Assembly (NCBI GenBank): GCA_022826515.1 | Contig: JAJDUT010000114.1 | Location: 1 to 64,000 of the forward strand | Reading direction: 5' to 3' | Source: Candidatus Latescibacterota bacterium | GTDB lineage: Bacteria; Latescibacterota; UBA2968; UBA8231 | Length of the DNA: 64,000 nucleotides | Shown here: positions 9,421 to 16,263 of the stretch, in pieces | Layout of the letters: each line of letters begins with the position of its first letter | How positions within the stretch are numbered: the first letter of the stretch is position 1 | The notes under the pieces: model-generated | Seen by the model: only the letters and a program-made list of their open reading frames with translations | Database searches by the model: none | Told to the model about the DNA's origin: nothing | Program-made: the position numbers and the translations under genes

Positions 9421-10605
9421 ATGAAAATTACTCAGATCAAGACTTATTTGATGCAGTGTGCGCCTCCGCAGGCGAGTGGTTGGTCGGCGCGCAACTGGCT
9501 CTTCGTCAAGGTCGAGACCGACGCCGGCATCTACGGCGTGGGCGAGGCCTCGGGCTGGCCGCGCGTGGTCGAAACGGCCATCCACGATCTAACGCCTTTG
9601 ATGATCGGCGAAGACCCGTTTCACATCGAGCGGCTGTGGGGCAAGATGCAGGTGGCGATGATGGGCCACGGCATGACCGGCATCGTCGGCTCTGGTGCCA
9701 TGACCGGCATTGAGATGGCCTTGTGGGACATCAAGGGCAAGGCCCTCGGGCAGCCGGTGTGGAATCTCTTGGGCGGCAAAATGCGCGACCGGGTGCGGGT
9801 CTATGCCCATGCGCACGAGACAGAGCGGGCGCGCGCCTTGGTCGATCAGGGCTATACGGCGATCAAGACCGGGGGAATCAACAACTGCGTTGAGACGGTC
9901 GCCGCCATCCGCAAGGAAGTCGGCAGCGAGGTGGATATCATGGTCGATGTCCACGGGCCGCCTTGGTTGACGACGCGCGACGCCATTGCCTTGGGGCATG
10001 CGCTTGAAGATTACGACCTGCTATTTTACGAAGATCCAGTAGCTCCTGAAAACATCGACGCCCTCGCTCGGGTTGCCGACGCCGTAGATATTCCCATTGC
10101 CGCGGGAGAACGCCACGCCACTATTTGGGGCGTAAAAGAGCTGATTGAGCGCGAAATCATTGATGTGGTACAGCCGGATACGGGCCGCGCTGGGGGTCTG
10201 TCGCAGATGAAGAAGATCGCCGCTATGGCCGAGGCGCACTACTGCACGATGGCTCCGCACGACGGCTCGTTGGGGCCGGTGGCGGAAATGGCGGCTGTCC
10301 ACCTAATGGTCACGCTGCCCAATTTCCTGATCTTGGAGCACCTAGCCGACGATGTGCCGCAGCGCTACGAGGTGATGACAGGTCAGCCTGAAGTGATCGA
10401 TAGCCATATCGCGGTGCCGGATGCGCCCGGGCTGGGCGTGGATTTGGTCGAGGAGGCGATTGCCCAATACCCATCGCAGGGCAATATCGCCGCTCCAGAT
10501 ACGAGCTATGACTATCAATACGTCCAGGCGCGGGTTGGGCGGTCGCTGTGGCTCAGCGAACGGGAAACGCCGCCGCCGGACTATCGGCCAGGCGAAATCT
10601 ACTAG
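9421..10605 (+). CDS. Mandelate racemase / galactonate dehydratase-like enolase-superfamily protein
   Basis: A 394-residue cytosolic acid-sugar dehydratase or related enzyme of the enolase superfamily (beta-alpha barrel that abstracts a proton alpha to a carboxylate). Predicted Mg2+ ligands are D176 (in MVDVHG), E204 (in FYEDP) and E230 (in AGER); a catalytic His is likely in MAPHDGS, as in D-galactonate-dehydratase-type members, and IKTGG supplies the second-strand region. I chose ATG 9421 because GGGGAG lies a few bases upstream and the domain begins at once with MKITQIKTYL. An upstream in-frame start at 9328 would add 31 residues without domain similarity. A TATACT -10-like box lies at 9384-9389. 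The substrate is not readable from the sequence. Confidence 0.85.
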   Translation: MKITQIKTYLMQCAPPQASGWSARNWLFVKVETDAGIYGVGEASGWPRVVETAIHDLTPLMIGEDPFHIERLWGKMQVAMMGHGMTGIVGSGAMTGIEMALWDIKGKALGQPVWNLLGGKMRDRVRVYAHAHETERARALVDQGYTAIKTGGINNCVETVAAIRKEVGSEVDIMVDVHGPPWLTTRDAIALGHALEDYDLLFYEDPVAPENIDALARVADAVDIPIAAGERHATIWGVKELIEREIIDVVQPDTGRAGGLSQMKKIAAMAEAHYCTMAPHDGSLGPVAEMAAVHLMVTLPNFLILEHLADDVPQRYEVMTGQPEVIDSHIAVPDAPGLGVDLVEEAIAQYPSQGNIAAPDTSYDYQYVQARVGRSLWLSERETPPPDYRPGEIY

Positions 10606-10866
10606 GCGTACAGCTTACCGAGGTTGAAAATGCCTTGGGGGTCGAGGGAATGCTTGAGCATCTGATTCATGTGCGCCGCGCCGGCGCTGAGCGGGGTAAA
10701 GGCGTCTTCGTTGTGTTCGTCGGCTGCAAAGCGCCAGCCGATGGCATGGTAGCGCGCGGCGGTGCGATGCAAATGCGCGGCTTGGGTGGCCACAGGCAAC
10801 AATGCCCACAGCAAGCCGCCGGCCCAGTCCAGTCCCCAGCGGCTCAGCCCCTCGGCCTCTAGCGCT
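10602..10866 (-). pseudogene. C-terminal relic of a glycolate-oxidase GlcE-type FAD subunit
   Basis: On the minus strand, between rpmB and the enolase-like gene, an open frame with no proper start encodes about 85 residues that look like the C-terminal end of GlcE/FAD-linked oxidases. It contains SRWGLDWAGG, a helix-rich middle, and the closing DPQGIFNLGKLY, compared with the DPxGILNPGRLY that ends this family. The frame stays open back into the end of rpmB, and no FAD-binding PCMH domain precedes it, so most of the gene (some 270 residues) is gone. Its stop overlaps the last bases of the enolase-like gene. I read it as a decayed 3' fragment left by a deletion. Confidence 0.6.
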
Positions 10867-10875
10867 TTTGTCCGC

Positions 10876-11103
10876 TCAGACCTTGATCCCGTTTTCTTTC
10901 AGGAACTGATGGACGCCTTTTTTGTTTAAGGTACGTAGGGCACGGGCGGTTAGGCGGAGGGTGACGGTGCGGTTTTCCTCGGGAATGAAGATGCGCTTTT
11001 TGATGAGATTAGGCTGTTGGACGCGCTTGGTTTTGCGCTGCGAGTGACTGACGCTGTTGCCAACTAGGCCCTTAACGTTGGTCAGGCTGCATTGTCTGGC
11101 CAT
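10876..11103 (-). CDS. rpmB: 50S ribosomal protein L28
   Basis: A 75-residue component of the large ribosomal subunit. It has the bL28 start MARQCSLTNVKGLVGNSVSHSQ, the basic RKTKRVQQPNL stretch, and RTVTLRLTARALRTLNKKG near the C-terminus. The Shine-Dalgarno GGGAGG lies 7 bases upstream of the ATG, behind a good promoter (11131-11159). It stands alone on the minus strand; rpmG, a frequent partner, is not adjacent. Confidence 0.95.
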   Translation of the reverse strand: MARQCSLTNVKGLVGNSVSHSQRKTKRVQQPNLIKKRIFIPEENRTVTLRLTARALRTLNKKGVHQFLKENGIKV

Positions 11104-11130
11104 GAGTGCCTCCCTGTTAAGAAACTATAA

Positions 11131-11159
11131 AACATAGCGGCACTAAGCCGATAAGTCAA
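11131..11159 (-). promoter_or_regulatory. Sigma70-like promoter of rpmB
   Basis: On the minus strand TTGACT (11154-11159), a 17-base spacer and TATGTT (11131-11136), about 28 bases upstream of the rpmB ATG. The -35 matches 5/6 and the -10 4/6. Confidence 0.65.
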
Positions 11160-11250
11160 GGTGAGATGCTCTTGACAAAAAGAGGGCTTGGAATGACCTT
11201 AAAAGTGCCAATCACCATGATCCAATGACCAATCCCATCCATACCACTTT

Positions 11251-14200
11251 ATGAGATTCAAATGCTGTTTTTGGGTGCTCGTGCTTTTTTGCGGGAGTGC
11301 GGCCACGGCAGAATTGCGCGTAAGCGAACAGACGCCACAGCGCCTGCGGTTGGTTTGGCTCCCCGAGGGCCGAGAATTGGAGCAGGGGCGCGGTGCCTTG
11401 ATCGGCGTCCCAACCGACGGACAGGTTCGCTTGGAACTGGTCGAAGCCCGCGTAGCGCGGACGGAGCGCGCCGCTGAAGACGACGCGCCCACGCCCGGTC
11501 CGGTATTTCTCGGCGAAAGCGGTTTTGTGCGTCGCCAGCGCGTCGTTCCGGTGGCGTTTGCCCCGCTCGTTGAAGCGGATGGAACGCGGACTCTGTACGA
11601 TCGCATCGTCGTTGACCTGCACGTGACCGGTAGCAGCGGCTCTCGCGTTGCCGATCCTTGGGGCGAAGCATTCTACCGAGGGTTGCTCGTCAATCCCGAG
11701 CAAGCCAAGAATTGGCGATTGCCGCCCGAAAGGCGGCCGGCTCGCAAAGCCGCGTTGCAGGAAGGGACTTGGCTGCGAATCTCCGTCGCGGAAGAGGGGA
11801 TCTACAGGATATCGGGAGCCGACTTAGAGGCCGCTGGGGTCGCAATCGGCGACGTCAATCCAGCGAGTTTGCGCCTGTACTACGGCGGCGGTAACGCCTT
11901 GCCCATCGACGAGATAAACCCGCCCCAAGCCCTGCGGGAAGTGGGCTTAGTCGTGGAAGACGAGGGCGATGGCCGCTTAGACGCGGACGACTTCGTCTTG
12001 TTTTGGGCCGAGCCGGTCAGCCGCTGGGAATACGTTCCGGCCAGCCGCTTGTTTCAGTATCGGCACAATGTTTACACGCACGAGAACGCGTACTGGCTGG
12101 GTTTCGGCGGTGGAGGCGAGGGGCGGCGGGCCGAGCAAAGAAGCGGTGCTCTGGTGGAGTCCGATCCGCCGCAGCCCACGAGCTATCGGGAGCGAATCCA
12201 CGAGGAAGCCGAGCAGTTCGTCCTCAACCAGCTCGTAGGCATCAAATCCGGCTACACTTGGTACTGGGAGGACTTTCGCGGCAATGCGCGCAATTTCCCG
12301 ATAGTGGTGCGGCAGGCCGCCCCCGATCCGGTGGCTGTGCGGTTGGGCTTTATCGGGGTGCCTGGGACACAGCCGCGTTTTTCGGTGCGCTGGAACGAAG
12401 AGACCATTGGAACAGCGGCTTTTGCAATCCCGGCGCGATCGGGCCAGATGCCGGTTACATCCGATACGTTGTGGGCGACGCGAGGAGCACAGGAAGGGCT
12501 GAACCACTTGGGAATTTTTCACTCCGGCAATCCGTCTCGCTTCGATTGGTACGAAGTGGAGTACAGCCGGGGCTTGGTCGCCGAGCGCGGCGAGTTGCTC
12601 TTCACCTATCCGCTGACGGGCACCACGCAATTTCGCCTCGCGGGTTTTGCCGACGAGCAGCCGCGCATCTTTGAGGTGTCTGCGGGGTTGGCCGAGATCG
12701 TGGACTTCGAGTACGATGCACAAGCCGGGACGGTAATTTTTCAGGATCGGCCCGGGGATGTGCCGCGTCATTACGCAGTAGGCGGCCCGGCTGCTTGGAA
12801 GCGACCAATGCGCATTGAGCTCGACTGGCCCGGCGATTTGACGACTAGGAGCCGGGGGGCCGATTGGGTGGCGATTTACCACCGCGATTTTCGCGCTGCG
12901 GCCGAGCGCTTGGCCCAATGGCGGGCGGAAGACAACCGCTTTGGGCCGCCCCTGCGGACGGCGGCTATCGACGTCCAAGACATCTACGACGAATTTTCCG
13001 GCGGCCTTTTAGACCCGGCGGCGCTCCGCAATTTTCTCGCGTACGCGGCCGAGCACTGGGATCCCGCGCCGCTATTTGTGGCCTTGATCGGCGATGGCTC
13101 GTACGATTACAAAAACAACTCAGCCCTCAGTCAGGGCAATTGGATCCCGCCGTTCCAAGACGGCGACAGCACGTACGACGAGTGGTACACGCGCGTGGTG
13201 GGTGGCGATTTGTACCCCGACATGGCCGTTGGGCGGCTGACGGTGCAGACGGCAGCCGAGGCCGACGTGGTCGTCGATAAAATCATCGCCTACGACCGCA
13301 CACCCGAAGTGGGGCCTTGGCAGAGCCGACAGGCATTAGTCTCGGACGACTTGCTCAATCGAGACGCGCCGCACAAGGTCGAATCTTATTTCATCCGCGA
13401 CAGCGAATACATGGCCCGCAACATCCTGCCCAATTCGCTGGATTTGATCAAGCTCTACATCGCCCAATTTCCCTTAGAGGGACGAGAGAAACCTCGGGCC
13501 CGCGACGAGTTTATTCGGCTCTTCAACGAGGGTGCGCTCACTGTGACTTATTTGGGGCACGGCAGCCTTAACGTGCTGGCCCACGAGAGCATGTTTTTGC
13601 TGGCTCGCGATTTGGACAAACTCAACAACGGTGCTCGTTTGCCCCTGTTCTACACGGCTGCGAGTCAAGTTGGGGTGTTCGACGATCCAGTGCGTCTCTC
13701 CTTGCCCGAAGCGCTGCTGAAGAAGGAAGACGGGGGCGTGATCGGCATGATTTGCGCGACCCGGGTGGGGTATCACGACAGCAATGTCCATTTAGCCAAT
13801 CAGTTCTACTGGCAGATGTACCACACTGGACGAGAGCACGTGCCGATCGGGCTAGCCCTTTTTGAGGCAAAACTCTTGCTGTTGCCGCATTACGTTCCCA
13901 GCGGCAAGACCACCTTTCGCAATGTTCAGCGCTACTCGCTTTTTGGCGACCCGGCAACGCGCTTGGCGATGCCGCGCTTTCAGGTGCAGATCGATGCGGC
14001 TGACTCGCTCCGCGCTCTCGGTGAAGTAGCCATCGCCGGCCAAGTCCTCGACGCCGCAGGTGCGCCAGCCACTGCTTATGCGGGCCAAGTGTGGTTGCAG
14101 GCTTTTGATTCGAGTGAAGAGAGCGACTTGGAGGGTTATACGTACCAGCAGACCGGTGCCCCCATTTTTCGCGGTCGCTTTCCTGTAGCCGAGGGCCGCT

Positions 14201-14967
14201 TCCGCGCCGCGTTTCGGGTGCCTAAAGACATTACGTATGGCGGAGAAAACGGCCGCATCAGCGCCTACGTCTGGAGCGATGATCGCCCGGCGGCCTTTGG
14301 CGCGGTGGATAGACTGGTGCTGGCGGGCACGGCTGAAGGGGTGGAAACGGATGTGGAGGGGCCGGAAATTTCCCTGCGCTTCGAGGGAGCCAAAGGCAGC
14401 ACGATTCCGCGGCAGACGGTGTTGTTGGCCTCGATTGCAGATCCCAGCGGCATCAATATCACCGGAGAGACCGGGCACGAAATCGAGCTGGCCATTGACG
14501 ATGAGCTATTCACCTTGACGGAGCTCTACAGCGTGCAAGGTGGGGATTATCGGCAGGGCGTGATCGAATTTCCCCTGCCCGAATTGGAGACCGGCAAACG
14601 CGAAATCCGCCTGAAGGCTTGGGACAACTTCAACAATTCGTCGCGTGAGACCGTGGTCGTCACGGTTGGAGACGACGAAGGCGATGCGAGCCTTGCCAGC
14701 GTCCTATTTTACCCGAATCCCATGCGCGACAGCGGCTACTTCACGTATGAGCTAGCAGACGAGATGCGCACGGTGCAGATAGAGGTCTTTTCGCTGGCCG
14801 GGCGGCTGATAGAGCGGCTAGACGGGCAGACGCGCGCTGGCTACAACCAAGTGCTTTGGACGCCGCCGACGGGTTTGGCCAATGGCGCGTATATTTATCG
14901 AATAGAAGCCGAGCGGGAAAGCGGGGCTGCGGTCGCGCGCCGCGCCGTCTTGCAGGTCGCCAAGTGA
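11251..14967 (+). CDS. PorU-like gingipain-fold (peptidase C25) secreted protein with altered catalytic Cys
   Basis: A 1,238-residue exported protein; signal peptide MRFKCCFWVLVLFCGSAATA. The central part (about residues 530-920) resembles the C25 domain of PorU, the sortase of the type IX secretion system: LIGDGSYDYKN, PDMAVGRLTVQT, the GHG motif at residues 769-771 (H770), and TAASQVGVFDDP. In active C25/PorU proteins the last motif reads TATCEFGRFDDP-like, so the catalytic Cys position is Ser805 here (codon AGT at 13663-13665). The C-terminus (from about 1150) is a FYPNPMRDSGYFTYEL / NGAYIYRIEAE sorting or FlgD-like domain. It precedes the PorV gene, matching PorU-PorV cooperation. A TTGACA at 11172-11177 lacks a convincing -10, and there is no clear Shine-Dalgarno at the ATG. 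Confidence 0.78.
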   Translation: MRFKCCFWVLVLFCGSAATAELRVSEQTPQRLRLVWLPEGRELEQGRGALIGVPTDGQVRLELVEARVARTERAAEDDAPTPGPVFLGESGFVRRQRVVPVAFAPLVEADGTRTLYDRIVVDLHVTGSSGSRVADPWGEAFYRGLLVNPEQAKNWRLPPERRPARKAALQEGTWLRISVAEEGIYRISGADLEAAGVAIGDVNPASLRLYYGGGNALPIDEINPPQALREVGLVVEDEGDGRLDADDFVLFWAEPVSRWEYVPASRLFQYRHNVYTHENAYWLGFGGGGEGRRAEQRSGALVESDPPQPTSYRERIHEEAEQFVLNQLVGIKSGYTWYWEDFRGNARNFPIVVRQAAPDPVAVRLGFIGVPGTQPRFSVRWNEETIGTAAFAIPARSGQMPVTSDTLWATRGAQEGLNHLGIFHSGNPSRFDWYEVEYSRGLVAERGELLFTYPLTGTTQFRLAGFADEQPRIFEVSAGLAEIVDFEYDAQAGTVIFQDRPGDVPRHYAVGGPAAWKRPMRIELDWPGDLTTRSRGADWVAIYHRDFRAAAERLAQWRAEDNRFGPPLRTAAIDVQDIYDEFSGGLLDPAALRNFLAYAAEHWDPAPLFVALIGDGSYDYKNNSALSQGNWIPPFQDGDSTYDEWYTRVVGGDLYPDMAVGRLTVQTAAEADVVVDKIIAYDRTPEVGPWQSRQALVSDDLLNRDAPHKVESYFIRDSEYMARNILPNSLDLIKLYIAQFPLEGREKPRARDEFIRLFNEGALTVTYLGHGSLNVLAHESMFLLARDLDKLNNGARLPLFYTAASQVGVFDDPVRLSLPEALLKKEDGGVIGMICATRVGYHDSNVHLANQFYWQMYHTGREHVPIGLALFEAKLLLLPHYVPSGKTTFRNVQRYSLFGDPATRLAMPRFQVQIDAADSLRALGEVAIAGQVLDAAGAPATAYAGQVWLQAFDSSEESDLEGYTYQQTGAPIFRGRFPVAEGRFRAAFRVPKDITYGGENGRISAYVWSDDRPAAFGAVDRLVLAGTAEGVETDVEGPEISLRFEGAKGSTIPRQTVLLASIADPSGINITGETGHEIELAIDDELFTLTELYSVQGGDYRQGVIEFPLPELETGKREIRLKAWDNFNNSSRETVVVTVGDDEGDASLASVLFYPNPMRDSGYFTYELADEMRTVQIEVFSLAGRLIERLDGQTRAGYNQVLWTPPTGLANGAYIYRIEAERESGAAVARRAVLQVAK

Positions 14968-14976
14968 GCATGTGGT

Positions 14977-15126
14977 GAATTAGGAATTAGGAATTAGGAA
15001 TTGCGAATTGCAAGAGGAGTGCCTTTGCAGCAGTGATATTGCCTTAGTACTAGAGGCATCGTTTTTATATTTTATTCCGAGCTGAGGAGGACTCCGCTAT
15101 GAGGAAATTGACGACCCTGCTGTTGG
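14977..15126 (+). repeat. Duplicated leader module, copy A (upstream of porV-like gene)
   Basis: Contains a short tandem AATTAGG run (about 14979-15003), then GAGGAGTGCCTTTGCAGCAG (15014-15033), a spacer, the Shine-Dalgarno block GAGGAGGACT, and the first 24 bases or so of the coding sequence. All of these recur at 19009-19134 with few differences; the spacer is about 22 bases longer here. See copy B. Confidence 0.8.
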
Positions 15127-16151
15127 CTGGCCTTTGTGTCGGCGCATTGCCCGATGGGGTCCGGGCCACGCCCGAGAGTCGCAGTGCTCCGCTGTTGTTG
15201 TTGATCGAGCCGGGTTCCCGCGCCATTGCCATGGGCGAATCGTACGTGGCGGTGGCCGATGACGCCACGGCGAGCTACTTCAACCCCGCCGCGCTGGTCG
15301 GGCAGAGCAAGAAAAAGCTCCATCTCTCGCACACCAAGTGGCTGCCGAAGCTAGCCGACGACTTGTCCTACGAGTTTCTGGCCTATTCCCAGCCCGTAGA
15401 AGGATGGGGCAACTTTGGCTTCAATGTCGCGCTGCTGAATCTAGGCGAGCAGATTCGCACGGACGAGCGCGGCAACCAACAAGGCACCTTCCGCAGCTAT
15501 GACGTGGCTGTGTCTGTGGCCTACGGGGCGCATATCGGCGACAATACGTCCGCTGGTATCGGCTTGAAGTTCATCCGCAGCAACTTGGCCGATGCGGGGG
15601 CCGGCATTGAGCGAGGCCGAGGCGTGGGCAACAGCTTTGCCGCGGATTTGGGTTTTTTATGGAAACCCGCTCCCAGCCTCAGCTTTGGCGCGGCCCTGCG
15701 CAACCTAGGCCCCAAGATCGCCTATATCGACGCCGATCAGGCCGATCCGCTGCCCCAGCACATCGTCGTCGGAGTAGCTTACGACGTGATGGATACTCAG
15801 TACAACGACCTGATGCTCTCCTTTGACCTGTACAAACCGCTGATTGCCGATGGGTCTTTTGTCAGCAATTTGGCCAAGGCATGGGCCGACGAGGGCATGA
15901 GCAACGAGTTCAAGGAGATGGACCTGCACGTGGGCGGCGAATACCAATACGGACTCTCCGCGCGCGAAGGGGAGGCGTTTATCGCGTTGCGGGCGGGCCT
16001 TTCTCAGGACACCGACGGCGAGGTGAGTACCAAGACCTTTGGTGTTGGGCTAAAATACAATCGCTTCCAGTTTGACGTGGCGTATATAATCGGCAGTGAA
16101 GACACGGTGGTGGGAGACAATACGCCCATTTCCATGAACATCATTTTCTGA
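15099..16151 (+). CDS. porV: PorV/PorQ family outer-membrane beta-barrel protein
   Basis: A 350-residue predicted outer-membrane barrel of the FadL-like PorV/PorQ family. In type IX secretion PorV (LptO) delivers substrates to the PorU sortase. The signal peptide is MRKLTTLLLAGLCVGALPDG...A. The mature start has the family pattern SRAIAMGESYVAVADDATASYFNPAAL, followed by alternating beta strands and a C-terminal aromatic (MNIIF). The gene directly follows the PorU-like gene, which supports the pairing. A strong Shine-Dalgarno GAGGAGG lies 9-10 bases before the ATG. The N-terminal MRKLTTLLL is shared at DNA level with the gene at 19107. A second, diverged family member lies at 31042-31968. Confidence 0.85.
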   Translation: MRKLTTLLLAGLCVGALPDGVRATPESRSAPLLLLIEPGSRAIAMGESYVAVADDATASYFNPAALVGQSKKKLHLSHTKWLPKLADDLSYEFLAYSQPVEGWGNFGFNVALLNLGEQIRTDERGNQQGTFRSYDVAVSVAYGAHIGDNTSAGIGLKFIRSNLADAGAGIERGRGVGNSFAADLGFLWKPAPSLSFGAALRNLGPKIAYIDADQADPLPQHIVVGVAYDVMDTQYNDLMLSFDLYKPLIADGSFVSNLAKAWADEGMSNEFKEMDLHVGGEYQYGLSAREGEAFIALRAGLSQDTDGEVSTKTFGVGLKYNRFQFDVAYIIGSEDTVVGDNTPISMNIIF

Positions 16152-16179
16152 GGGTGTTCCCATCGGACGCTGGTTTTGT

Positions 16180-16226
16180 CTTCGGCGAGCTCAGACTTCG
16201 GCGAGCTCAGTCGAGTCGTCGAGTCG
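16180..16226. repeat. Short direct repeats between porV and the M6-like gene
   Basis: Two identical 15-base units CTTCGGCGAGCTCAG (16180-16194 and 16196-16210) separated by one base, followed by TCGAG/TCGTCGAGTCG repeats. A related palindromic unit occurs at 49883-49905, so this looks like a dispersed REP-like element. Confidence 0.7.
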
Positions 16227-16263
16227 TTGTCGCGGCGAGCGGCGACACTGCGATTTAGCTCCC

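Noticed and set aside
11172..11200. TTGACA as promoter of the PorU-like gene
   Set aside because: No acceptable -10 hexamer 16-18 bases downstream, so only the -35 match is notable and it was not listed as a promoter.
11977..12978. A 333-residue minus-strand open frame inside the PorU-like gene
   Set aside because: No recognisable motifs; the composition is that of a complementary-strand artefact, and the plus-strand gene is well supported throughout.
15099..16151. FadL-type fatty-acid transporter instead of PorV
   Set aside because: The fold is related, but the opening pattern (SRAIAMGESYVAVADDATASYFNPAAL) and the position after a PorU-like gene favour PorV/PorQ; FadL's own N-terminal hatch motif is not seen.
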